Source: Candidatus Eremiobacterota bacterium (GTDB taxonomy: Bacteria; Vulcanimicrobiota; Vulcanimicrobiia; Vulcanimicrobiales; Vulcanimicrobiaceae). From it: a stretch of DNA of 64,000 nucleotides. Under the pieces are notes generated by a model. The model was not told the origin of the DNA. It saw only the letters and a list, made by a program, of their open reading frames with translations, and made no database searches. Below are positions 9,055-16,160 of the stretch, piece by piece. The stretch covers positions 1 through 64,000 of the forward strand of contig JAFAKB010000071.1 of NCBI GenBank assembly GCA_019235885.1, given 5' to 3'. Made by a program: the position numbers and the translations under genes. The number at the start of each line of letters is the position of its first letter. Position 1 is the stretch's first letter.

Positions 9055-9085
9055 TCTCGTCGGCGGCGGAAAACCCCGTCATACG

Positions 9086-9514
9086 ATGCGCTGTGCGATC
9101 GGAGCCGACGACGTCGGCCCGCTGACCGATGCCCTGCTGGCCGAGCTGGAAAAGCGCGGTGCCGCGGTCACCACGTTCGGCGCCGTGCACGATCCGAACG
9201 ACAAAGAATGGGCGTCGATCGGGCGCGCCGTCGGCGAGGAGGTGGCGGCCGGCCGTGCCGACCTCGGCATCGTGTGCTGCTGGACGGGGACCGGAATCTC
9301 GATCGCCGCGAACAAAGTGCACGGCGTGCGCGCGGCGCTGTGCGCCGACGCGCTCACCGCGGAAGGCGCGCGCAAGTGGAACGACGCGAACGTGCTCGCG
9401 CTCAGCTTGCGCGCGACGAGCGCTGCGGTCGGCCTCGAGATCCTCGACGCGTTCATGTCGACCGCCGCAAGCGAGGACCCGTCCGACCGCCGTTCGATCG
9501 CCGCGCTCGAGTAG
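9086..9514 (+). CDS. RpiB/LacA/LacB-family sugar-phosphate isomerase
   Basis: 142 aa, normal length for the family, which interconverts aldose and ketose phosphates such as ribose-5-phosphate and ribulose-5-phosphate. The active-site region reads CCWTGTGISIAANK (about residues 69-82), equivalent to the CGTGxGxSIAANK signature with the catalytic cysteine. VHGVRAALCADALTA and NDANVLALSLR match further conserved blocks. The N-terminus MRCAIGADD replaces the usual aspartate-histidine start, so substrate preference may differ from classical RpiB. Confidence 0.85.
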   Translation: MRCAIGADDVGPLTDALLAELEKRGAAVTTFGAVHDPNDKEWASIGRAVGEEVAAGRADLGIVCCWTGTGISIAANKVHGVRAALCADALTAEGARKWNDANVLALSLRATSAAVGLEILDAFMSTAASEDPSDRRSIAALE

Positions 9515-9553
9515 CCGCGCGCTCCGCCCGTACGCAAAAAAAGAAATAGCGAA

Positions 9554-9579
9554 AGGGCCACACCGATCGGCGTGGCCCT
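9554..9579 (-). terminator. Intrinsic terminator at the end of the candidate ncRNA
   Basis: A perfect 8-bp stem AGGGCCAC/GTGGCCCT with a 10-nt loop. On the minus strand it is followed within about ten bases by a T-rich run ending in seven T. On the plus strand there is no T-run, so it serves the minus strand best, though it may also stop rpiB read-through. Confidence 0.65.
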
Positions 9580-9640
9580 CCGTAACCTGTTTCGATTGTT
9601 GCCGCAGCGACCAATCGGTCACCGCGACGCTTGTTCCTTC

Positions 9641-9672
9641 GGTGGATCCTCGGTCATCGAAATGATGCCGCC
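9641..9672 (-). repeat. Hairpin copy 2 of an imperfect pair, UUCG tetraloop
   Basis: On the minus strand GGCGG pairs with CCACC and an apical TCAT-TTCG-ATGA stem has the very stable UUCG tetraloop, which only the minus-strand transcript would form. It is preceded by AGGAG, as copy 1 is by GGGAG. Confidence 0.55.
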
Positions 9673-9766
9673 CTCCTGCCTTCGGATGAAGTTTGCGCTT
9701 GTCAGAAAATCGTTGTCGCTCTTGTCACCGCAGGCGCGCAGTCAGCCTGGCGGTGGCTTCGGAACC

Positions 9767-9794
9767 GGGTGGATCTTGCGACGTCAAGCCGCCC
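9767..9794 (-). repeat. Hairpin copy 1 of an imperfect pair
   Basis: On the minus strand GGGCGG pairs with CCACCC (one G-U) and CTTG pairs with CAAG, with a 6-nt loop and an AT bulge. It shares the closing helix, the AT bulge next to CCACC and a preceding GGGAG with the second copy about 125 bp downstream. Confidence 0.55.
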
Positions 9795-9830
9795 TCCCGT
9801 GTGTCGTCGTGAGTACCTCGAGGTGTCCTC

Positions 9831-9859
9831 ATCCTACCTCTGCGCTAGGGCAGGGTCAA
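9831..9859 (-). promoter_or_regulatory. Sigma70-like promoter for the candidate ncRNA
   Basis: Read on the minus strand, TTGACC (9859-9854) and TAGGAT (9836-9831) are separated by exactly 17 bp. The predicted start is near 9824. The next plus-strand gene starts at 9907 in the opposite direction, so this promoter faces only the intergenic stretch. Confidence 0.6.
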
Positions 9860-9906
9860 CCCCAAATTCCAGGGACTTTCGCGAAGCCGTTGCAACTTGG
9901 TCTGCG

Positions 9907-10584
9907 GTGAGCTCTCGTCTGGCCCGAATCTTGCGCCGCTTGGAGGCGGTCGGTATCCTGCTCGCATCGTTCGTGCTCGCGGCCGTGGTCGTTTCCCACC
10001 GTCCGTGGGTTGAGCAAGTGCTCGCTCAGCTTGGCCCTTTCGCGATGCCGCTCGCCGTCCTCGTGTTCGCGGTCGTCGCTTCGGCGCCGTTCTCCGTCAC
10101 CGATGCGCTGGCGGTCATGAACGGCGTGCTGTTCGGCCCGGTGTGGGGCTCGGTCGTGAACGCGATCGGGCTGGTGCTTGCCGCGGTGATCGGGTACGTC
10201 GTCGCGCTGCGCACCTCCAGCGCGTTCGACGTGCGGAAAAACGTCGAGCGGCTGCCGTCCTGGGCGCGCCATTTCAAGATCGGCTCGCCGATGTTCTTGA
10301 TCGCCGTGCGCATCATTCCGGGGCTCGGCGGCACGATCGCGACGCAGACCGCCGCCGCGCTGCGCGTCCCGATCTTCCGCCAAATCTACACGATGTGCGC
10401 CGTCGCCATCCCGATCTGCACCGTGCTGGCCGTCTTCGGGAACGCGGCCTCCGACTACGTCGATGCGCACATCGTCGAACCGACTCAAGCCTTCGCGGAG
10501 AGACATCACATTCATATCCGACGCCGCCACAGCCACCGCGCCGCGGAACAGATGCTGCAAACGCTGCCGACGCTCGCGCCGTGA
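9907..10584 (+). CDS. TVP38/TMEM64 (VTT/DedA-like) membrane protein
   Basis: 225-aa inner-membrane protein of the VTT family. It has an N-terminal helix (VGILLASFVLAAVVV), then the conserved amphipathic core with FGPVWGSVVNAIGLVLAAVIGY, and the characteristic RIIPGLGG motif before the last helices. Family members are linked to lipid scrambling or undecaprenyl-phosphate recycling; the role here is not shown. The GTG at 9907 gives the family N-terminus. Reading further upstream enters the non-coding stretch. The stop overlaps the GTG of rnd (GTGA). Confidence 0.82.
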   Translation: MSSRLARILRRLEAVGILLASFVLAAVVVSHRPWVEQVLAQLGPFAMPLAVLVFAVVASAPFSVTDALAVMNGVLFGPVWGSVVNAIGLVLAAVIGYVVALRTSSAFDVRKNVERLPSWARHFKIGSPMFLIAVRIIPGLGGTIATQTAAALRVPIFRQIYTMCAVAIPICTVLAVFGNAASDYVDAHIVEPTQAFAERHHIHIRRRHSHRAAEQMLQTLPTLAP

Positions 10585-11825
10585 ACGCAACGCCGAGCTC
10601 CGGCCTGAGCGTCACGCTGGTCGATTCGCCCGAAACGCTCGCCGCGACGTGCGCTCGCATCGCGCGCGCGCCGCGCGTCGCGCTCGACACCGAGTTTCAC
10701 ACCGAAAAGTCGTACACGCCGCACCTCATGGTGGTGCAGCTGCTGTTCGAGGACGGCGTCGCGGTCGTCGACCCGCTCGCGGTGCGCGATCTGCGCCCGC
10801 TGGTCGACGCGCTCGCCGGCGCGCGCGTCGTCGGCCACGCGCTCAGCTCCGATCTGCGCATTCTTGCCGACGCGTTCGAGACGCTCCCGCGCGCGGTCTT
10901 CGACACCCAGGTCGCCGCGGCGTTCGTCGGCTACGGCCTCTCGATCTCGCTGCTCGACCTCGTGCGCGATCTGTGCGGCGTGACGCTGCGCAAGTCGCAG
11001 ACCGTCAGCGACTGGAGCACGCGGCCGCTCACCCAGAAGCAGGTCGAATACCTGGTCGACGACGTGAAGTACCTCTTCCCGCTCGAAGACCGGTTGCGCG
11101 AGCGGCTGCGCGCGCGCGGGCGCGAGTCGTGGGCCGACGAGGAGATGCCCGCGCTCAGCGAGCTGCGCACCTACCGCAGCGATCCGCGGCGGCTCTACCT
11201 GCGCGTCTCGGGGAACGCGCGGATGAACCGGCGGGAGCTGGGGATCCTCAACGAGCTCGCGCACCTGCGCGACCGCTACGCGCGCGAGCGCAACATCCCG
11301 CTGAAGTACGTTCTCCCGGACGACGTGATGGTCGGGCTCGTGCAACTGCGGCCGAAGAGCGTCGAGGAGCTCTCGCAGCTGCGCCGCATCGACGCCGGGA
11401 CGCGGCGCAACCTCGGCGAGCGGATCGTCGAAGCGGTCCGGCGGGGCGAAGCGATTCCCGAAGACGCCTTGCCGCCGCGCGCGCCCAAGCCGCTCGGCCC
11501 GCAGCGCGAGGCGCTCGTCGCGACGATGGCGGTGCTGGTCAGCGCGCTGGCCGCCGAGAACGATCTGCCGACGACGCTGCTCCTGCCGCGGGCCGCGCTC
11601 GAGCGGATCGCGCGCGAGGCCCCGCAGACTCCCGAGGCGCTCGGCGACCTCGTGAACCTGACCTCGTGGCGGCGCCAGCTCGTCGTCGAGCCGCTCTGGC
11701 AGCTGCTCGCCGGCGAGTCCGTTTTGCGCGTGCGCGGCTACGGCAACGGCGACCCGCGCACGATCTTCGAGCCCGTCGCCCCGGCCGAGCCGGAGGCTAG
11801 CGGTGAGGTGTCGGCGACGGGGTAG
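10581..11825 (+). CDS. rnd: Ribonuclease D
   Basis: 3'-5' exoribonuclease of 414 aa that trims tRNA and other small RNA 3' ends. The DEDDy nuclease domain (about 1-200) shows motif I DTEF (residue 35), motif II HALSSDLRIL and motif III YLVDDVKYL. One HRDC nucleic-acid-binding domain is clear (NRRELGILNELAHLRDRYA...) and a second, weaker one follows (about 305-390). GTG 10581 overlaps the TGA of the VTT gene. The 3' end overlaps 29 bp with the convergent gene at 11797. Confidence 0.92.
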   Translation: MNATPSSGLSVTLVDSPETLAATCARIARAPRVALDTEFHTEKSYTPHLMVVQLLFEDGVAVVDPLAVRDLRPLVDALAGARVVGHALSSDLRILADAFETLPRAVFDTQVAAAFVGYGLSISLLDLVRDLCGVTLRKSQTVSDWSTRPLTQKQVEYLVDDVKYLFPLEDRLRERLRARGRESWADEEMPALSELRTYRSDPRRLYLRVSGNARMNRRELGILNELAHLRDRYARERNIPLKYVLPDDVMVGLVQLRPKSVEELSQLRRIDAGTRRNLGERIVEAVRRGEAIPEDALPPRAPKPLGPQREALVATMAVLVSALAAENDLPTTLLLPRAALERIAREAPQTPEALGDLVNLTSWRRQLVVEPLWQLLAGESVLRVRGYGNGDPRTIFEPVAPAEPEASGEVSATG

Positions 11826-12363
11826 GACCGGCAGGCTGCCCGAGCTGCGGCGGGGGCGGCGGGCGGTAGCCGCTCGGCGTCGGCGTCGGTGCCGGCGGCA
11901 TGGGCGCCGGCGTGCGACGGTCGTACCCTTCGAGCGTCTTGGCGATCTGCGCGTTGTAGCGGCGCTGCGTGCTGCAGTCGGCGGCGTGCTTCGTTCCCTT
12001 GAGCCCGGGCCAGTTCGTGCACTGGAGCAGCAGCATGTCGGCCCGGGTGAAGTCCTGGCGCCAGTTCCCGATTTTCAGATCGTGCTCCGCAGGCGCCCGC
12101 ATCGAGAGCAGATACGCCTCGTTGACGAGGTGCATCTGCGGATCGCGGCAGCCCTGGTTCGCCGAGAGCCCGGCGACCGAGGAGTCGTACCTGACCTGCG
12201 TGGAGACCCCGTCGCTCGCGGCGGTCTTCTCGTACGCGAGCGCCTGCGCGCAGGCGTTGGGGGCGGCGGCGGCCGGTGGCGACCCGCCCGCGGCGGCGAG
12301 GAGCAGCGCGGCGGCGCACACCGCCAGCCCGAGCCGTCCGGAAATGCGAATGCGATCGATCAC
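11797..12363 (-). CDS. Secreted protein of unknown function with proline-rich tail
   Basis: 188 aa from a GTG start. A signal peptide (LGLAVCAAALLLAAAG) is followed by a domain of about 110 residues with four cysteines (ACAQAL, QGCRDP, LLQCTNW, ADCSTQ), compatible with two disulfides in the periplasm. A 45-residue Pro/Thr tail follows (TPAPMPPAPTPTPSG), possibly spanning or touching peptidoglycan. I recognise no family. It starts 26 bp after the nucleotidyltransferase gene on the same strand. Confidence 0.65.
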   Translation of the reverse strand: MIDRIRISGRLGLAVCAAALLLAAAGGSPPAAAAPNACAQALAYEKTAASDGVSTQVRYDSSVAGLSANQGCRDPQMHLVNEAYLLSMRAPAEHDLKIGNWRQDFTRADMLLLQCTNWPGLKGTKHAADCSTQRRYNAQIAKTLEGYDRRTPAPMPPAPTPTPSGYRPPPPPQLGQPAGPTPSPTPHR

Positions 12364-12388
12364 GTCGGCTTGGTTCCCGCTCGGAGGA

Positions 12389-12949
12389 CTAACCTCCGCG
12401 AAGCAATGTGAAAAACCGCCCGATTCGGGAGGCGTCGTACGAGGCGTCGGCGGACAGCTCGCGCGCGGTCCAGGCCCGGACGGCGTCGAGGTCGACCTCG
12501 CCGGCGCGGGCGCGCGCGACGGCCAGCGCGACGTCGAGGGCGGTCCGGTCGCCCCACGCCCAGTAGTGGAGGAAGCGGTCGCGCACGACGTCGGTCGGCG
12601 TGTAGACGTGCAGCAGCAGATCGCCGCGCCGGTCCGTTCGCCACGACGTGACGTACTCGCGCCCGATCGCGAGCGGGCCGATCGGGAACGCGAGCGTGTA
12701 CGGAAGCGTCGCGTGGCGGTAGTGGCCTTCGTTCACGAAGGCGTAGCCGAGCGTCGCGAGCGCGCGGTCGACGACGTGCGGTGCCGCGCCGACCTCGACC
12801 ACGAAGTCGACGTCGAGCGATTGATAGAGGTCGGGAACGTAGTACGCCGCCGCGCTTCCGCCGCACAGCACCGCGGTCTCCCCGGCGCGCTCCAGCACGG
12901 TGCACGCCGCGAACGCGACGTCGACCAGCGAGGCGTGCTCATCCAACAT
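12389..12949 (-). CDS. Nucleotidyltransferase-fold protein (DUF6036/AbiEii-like)
   Basis: 186 aa. The N-terminal half has the nucleotidyltransferase signature in a degenerate form: [10 protein letters not shown] (GG-S step), then about ten residues to [10 protein letters not shown] with its D-x-D pair (DVD). Such stand-alone enzymes are common as toxin-like partners of small DNA-binding proteins, and as antibiotic or tRNA modifiers. The ATG shares its A with the TGA of the upstream winged-helix gene, so the two are translationally coupled. A toxin-antitoxin function is inference. Confidence 0.65.
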   Translation of the reverse strand: MLDEHASLVDVAFAACTVLERAGETAVLCGGSAAAYYVPDLYQSLDVDFVVEVGAAPHVVDRALATLGYAFVNEGHYRHATLPYTLAFPIGPLAIGREYVTSWRTDRRGDLLLHVYTPTDVVRDRFLHYWAWGDRTALDVALAVARARAGEVDLDAVRAWTARELSADASYDASRIGRFFTLLRGG

Positions 12950-13299
12950 CAGAGCGGCTTGCCGATCCGGCGCGGCCGCTCGCGAAACGTGCGCGCGCGC
13001 TCGCCGACTTCCGGATAGGCGTGCGCGAGCCGCTCGAGCAGCGCGCGCAGCTCGACCGCGCCGTACCAGCGGCGGTTCAGCAGCACGATCCGCGTCGTCC
13101 CGACCGGCCGCGAGACGACGACGCCGGCGCGCTCGAGCGCGATCACGACGCGGTGGACCGCGTTCGGGCTGCCGTCGATCTGGCGCGCCAGCTCGCGCAC
13201 GTGCAAGCCGTTCTCCGAAAGCGCCAGCCGGACGAGAATCCGGTCCTTGGTCGCGGTGCCGAACAGGGCCGGCCGCAAGTCGTCGCGCCGCACCCGCAC
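12949..13299 (-). CDS. Winged-helix transcriptional regulator, partner of the nucleotidyltransferase
   Basis: 116-aa DNA-binding protein. [17 protein letters not shown]...HVRELARQI...[16 protein letters not shown] is a winged helix-turn-helix, with helix 2/3 at [17 protein letters not shown] and a wing at [13 protein letters not shown]. Two GTG codons (13299 and 13293) can start it. The promoter hexamer TTGACA at 13328-13323 would start transcription very close to them, so the mRNA may be leaderless. Repeats of ACTGT/ACAGT directly upstream are probable self-binding sites. Confidence 0.72.
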   Translation of the reverse strand: MRVRRDDLRPALFGTATKDRILVRLALSENGLHVRELARQIDGSPNAVHRVVIALERAGVVVSRPVGTTRIVLLNRRWYGAVELRALLERLAHAYPEVGERARTFRERPRRIGKPL

Positions 13300-13328
13300 A
13301 CTGTCCCAAAAAACAGTACGACTGTCAA
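13300..13328 (-). promoter_or_regulatory. Promoter with ACTGT/ACAGT operator repeats
   Basis: ACTGT (13300-13304), ACAGT (13313-13317) and ACTGT (13321-13325) form two overlapping inverted repeats. On the minus strand TTGACA (13328-13323) lies 17 bp before a weak GACAGT. The arrangement fits autorepression of the winged-helix gene. It also lies about 60 bp before the aconitase start, so that gene could be affected. Confidence 0.5.
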
Positions 13329-13389
13329 CAAAGCGGGGACGGTGCCGCAGCAGCAGTCCGACCGCTACCGCCGAACGCTGATCCTCGCC

Positions 13390-16140
13390 ATGCAGCAGAC
13401 GCATCCGAACAGCTTCTCCGCGCGCGACACGCTGCGCGCTCCTTCGGCGGGCTCCGGAAAGGCGCGCGAGTACACGTACTTTCGGCTGAGCGCGCTCGGT
13501 GAGCGCTACGACCTCGCGACGCTGCCGTACTCGCTGAAGATCTTGCTCGAGAACCTGCTGCGCTTCGAAGACGGGCGTTCGGTGACGAAGGACGACGTCG
13601 AGGCGCTGGCAGCGTGGCAGCCCGGCACGCCGTCGACGAAAGAGATCGCGTACCGGCCGGCGCGCGTGCTGCTGCAAGACTTCACCGGCGTGCCGTGCGT
13701 CGTCGACCTCGCCGCGATGCGCGACGCGATCGGCGAGCTCGGCGGCGATCCGCGAAAGATCAACCCGCTGCAGCCGGTCGAGCTGGTCATCGACCATTCG
13801 GTGCAGGTCGACGCGTGGGCGTCGCCCGAGGCGTTCGAAAAGAACGCGGAGCTGGAATTCGCGCGCAACGGCGAGCGCTACGCGTTCCTGAAGTGGGGAC
13901 AGTCCTCGCTCGACGGTTTCCGGGCCGTGCCGCCCGACACCGGGATCGTCCACCAGGTCAACATCGAGTATCTGGCGCGCGTCGTGTTCGGCGCCGGCGG
14001 CGCGGGCGAGCAGCATCCCGGCGGAACGGCGCTCGCGTACCCCGACACCGTCGTCGGGACCGACTCGCACACGACGATGGCGAACGGGCTCGGCGTGCTG
14101 GCCTGGGGCGTCGGCGGGATCGAGGCGGAAGCGGCGATGCTGGGCCAGCCGGTCACGATGCTGATCCCGGAGGTGATCGGGTTCAAGCTGACCGGAAAGC
14201 TGCGCGAAGGCGTCACCGCGACCGATCTCGCCCTGCAGATCACGCAGATGCTGCGCAAGAAGGGCGTCGTCGGCAAGTTCGTCGAGTTCTACGGCGCCGG
14301 CTTGTCTTCGCTGCAAGTCGCCGACCGCACCGTGATCGGCAACATGTCGCCGGAGTACGGTTCGACGGTCGCGATCTTCCCGATCGACCAACTGACGCTC
14401 GACTACCTGCGCTTGACCGGGCGCGCCCAAGAGCAGATCGAGTTGGTCGAAGCGTACGCGAAGGCGCAGGGGATGTTCCGCACCGACGCCTCGGCCGATC
14501 CGCGCTTCACCGACACGCTCGCGCTCGACCTCGGCGACGTCACCCCGAACCTCGCCGGCCCGCGGCGCCCGCAGGACCGCGTTCCGCTGAAGGACGTGAA
14601 GACGACGTTCAACGCCGCGCTCGAAGAATGGCAGAACGCGCGCAACGGCAACGCCAAAGCGCTCGAGCGCTTCGAAGGCGAAGGCGGCGGAACCGCGGTC
14701 GCCGCGCAGCCGCGCACGCAGGTCTCCGACGGCGCGGTGGTGATCGCGGCGATCACCTCGTGCACGAACACCTCGAACCCGGCGCTGCTGATCGGCGCCG
14801 GTCTGCTGGCGAAGAAGGCCGTCGAGAAAGGGCTCAAGCCTGCGCCGTGGGTGAAGACGTCATTGGCGCCGGGCTCAAAAGTCGTCACCGACTACCTGCA
14901 GAAGGCCGGCCTGACGCCGTACCTCGACCAGCTCGGGTTCAACTTGGTCGGCTACGGCTGCACGACGTGCATCGGGAACAGCGGCCCGCTCGGCGAGGAC
15001 GTCGCACACGCGGTCGCCGAGCACGACATGATCGTCGCCGCGGTGCTCAGCGGCAACCGCAACTTCGAAGGCCGCATCCACCCGCAAGTGCGCGCCAACT
15101 ATCTCGCCTCGCCGCCGCTCGTGGTCGCCTACGCGCTCGCCGGCCGGATGGACGTCGACTTGACGAGCGAGCCGCTGGGCCGCACCGCGACCGGCGAAGA
15201 CGTGTACCTGCACGACGTTTGGCCCAGCAGCGAGGAGATCAACGCGGCGATGGCCGCGGCGCTGAACGAGGCGATGTTCCGCGCGCGCTACGCCGACGTG
15301 TTCGCGGGCGACCGGCGCTGGTCGGCGATGAACGTTCCCGCCGGCGAGCGCTACGCCTGGGACGAGCAATCCGAATACGTCAAGCGCCCGCCGTACTTCG
15401 ACGGGATGCCGAAGCAGCCCGCGCCGCTCCAGGACATTCGCGGGGCGCGCGTGCTCGCGATGGTCGGGGACTCGGTGACGACCGACCACATCTCGCCGGC
15501 CGGCAACATCGCGAAGAGCTCGCCCGCCGCGAAGTACTTGATGTCGAAAGGCGTTCAGCCGCAGGACTTCAACTCGTACGGGGCCCGGCGCGGGAACCAC
15601 GAGGTGATGGTCCGCGGCACGTTCGCGAACATCCGGCTGCGCAATCTGCTCGTCCCCGGCACCGAAGGCGGCGTGACGCGCCATCTTCCGACCAACGAGC
15701 AGATGTCCATCTACGACGCCAGCGAGAAGTACCGCGCCGACGGCACCCCGCTCATCGTGCTCGCAGGCAAGGAGTACGGCAGCGGCAGCTCGCGCGACTG
15801 GGCCGCAAAAGGCCCGTACCTGCTCGGAATCAAGGCGGTGATCGCCGAGTCGTTCGAGCGCATCCACCGCTCGAACCTGATCGGCATGGGCATTCTCCCG
15901 CTGCAGTACGTGAACGGCGCGACGCGCGAATCGCTCGGCCTCACCGGCGAAGAGACGTACGCGATCGAAGGCGTCGCCGCAAAGCTGGAGCCGGGCATGA
16001 CCGTGAAAGTCACCGCCGCCGATGCGAACGGCGCGCCGAAACCGTTCGACGCCCTCGTCCGCATCGACACCCCGGACGAAGCCGAATACTACCGCCACGG
16101 CGGCATCCTGCAGTACGTCCTGCGGCAGCTTGCCGTGTGA
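13390..16140 (+). CDS. acnA: Aconitate hydratase A
   Basis: TCA-cycle enzyme converting citrate to isocitrate through cis-aconitate. The 916-aa length is standard. The 4Fe-4S ligands are seen as [10 protein letters not shown] (C near residue 458) and [13 protein letters not shown] (the CxxC pair near 523-526). [18 protein letters not shown] and the C-terminal swivel-domain motifs [16 protein letters not shown] and [18 protein letters not shown] are intact. Start ATG 13390, because [15 protein letters not shown] is the family N-terminus. Convergent with the propeller operon. Confidence 0.96.
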   Translation: MQQTHPNSFSARDTLRAPSAGSGKAREYTYFRLSALGERYDLATLPYSLKILLENLLRFEDGRSVTKDDVEALAAWQPGTPSTKEIAYRPARVLLQDFTGVPCVVDLAAMRDAIGELGGDPRKINPLQPVELVIDHSVQVDAWASPEAFEKNAELEFARNGERYAFLKWGQSSLDGFRAVPPDTGIVHQVNIEYLARVVFGAGGAGEQHPGGTALAYPDTVVGTDSHTTMANGLGVLAWGVGGIEAEAAMLGQPVTMLIPEVIGFKLTGKLREGVTATDLALQITQMLRKKGVVGKFVEFYGAGLSSLQVADRTVIGNMSPEYGSTVAIFPIDQLTLDYLRLTGRAQEQIELVEAYAKAQGMFRTDASADPRFTDTLALDLGDVTPNLAGPRRPQDRVPLKDVKTTFNAALEEWQNARNGNAKALERFEGEGGGTAVAAQPRTQVSDGAVVIAAITSCTNTSNPALLIGAGLLAKKAVEKGLKPAPWVKTSLAPGSKVVTDYLQKAGLTPYLDQLGFNLVGYGCTTCIGNSGPLGEDVAHAVAEHDMIVAAVLSGNRNFEGRIHPQVRANYLASPPLVVAYALAGRMDVDLTSEPLGRTATGEDVYLHDVWPSSEEINAAMAAALNEAMFRARYADVFAGDRRWSAMNVPAGERYAWDEQSEYVKRPPYFDGMPKQPAPLQDIRGARVLAMVGDSVTTDHISPAGNIAKSSPAAKYLMSKGVQPQDFNSYGARRGNHEVMVRGTFANIRLRNLLVPGTEGGVTRHLPTNEQMSIYDASEKYRADGTPLIVLAGKEYGSGSSRDWAAKGPYLLGIKAVIAESFERIHRSNLIGMGILPLQYVNGATRESLGLTGEETYAIEGVAAKLEPGMTVKVTAADANGAPKPFDALVRIDTPDEAEYYRHGGILQYVLRQLAV

Positions 16141-16160
16141 CGTGACCTGCGCGAACCGGA

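Larger units (their letters stand above)
9536..9824 (-). ncRNA. Candidate structured non-coding RNA, about 290 nt, no known family recognised
   Basis: The stretch between rpiB and the VTT gene has no convincing gene but carries the layout of a stand-alone RNA gene. A sigma70-like promoter (TTGACC, 17 bp, TAGGAT) lies at 9859-9831 and a GC-rich hairpin followed by a T-run at 9579-9535. Between them on the minus strand are several strong helices. There are two related hairpins, one with a UUCG tetraloop, each closed by GGCGG...CCACC and preceded by a GGAGG-like run; a 10-bp helix at 9755-9726; and a small GACC/GGTC helix at 9620-9609. I do not see the conserved cores of RNase P RNA, tmRNA, SRP RNA or a common riboswitch. 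The ends are inferred from promoter and terminator only. Confidence 0.5.

Noticed and set aside
9720-9834. A 35-codon minus-strand frame starting ATGAGGACACC and a second frame ending in DPPKEQASR
   Set aside because: The first ATG overlaps the promoter -10, so it would not be in the transcript; the second has no start codon. The similarity of the two (EGG...DPP) comes from the repeated hairpin sequence.
9536-9840. Known structured RNAs (RNase P RNA, tmRNA, SRP RNA, M-box and cobalamin riboswitches)
   Set aside because: The conserved cores I would expect (for example GAGGAAAGTCC for RNase P or the GGTTCGAnTCC end of tmRNA) are absent on both strands.
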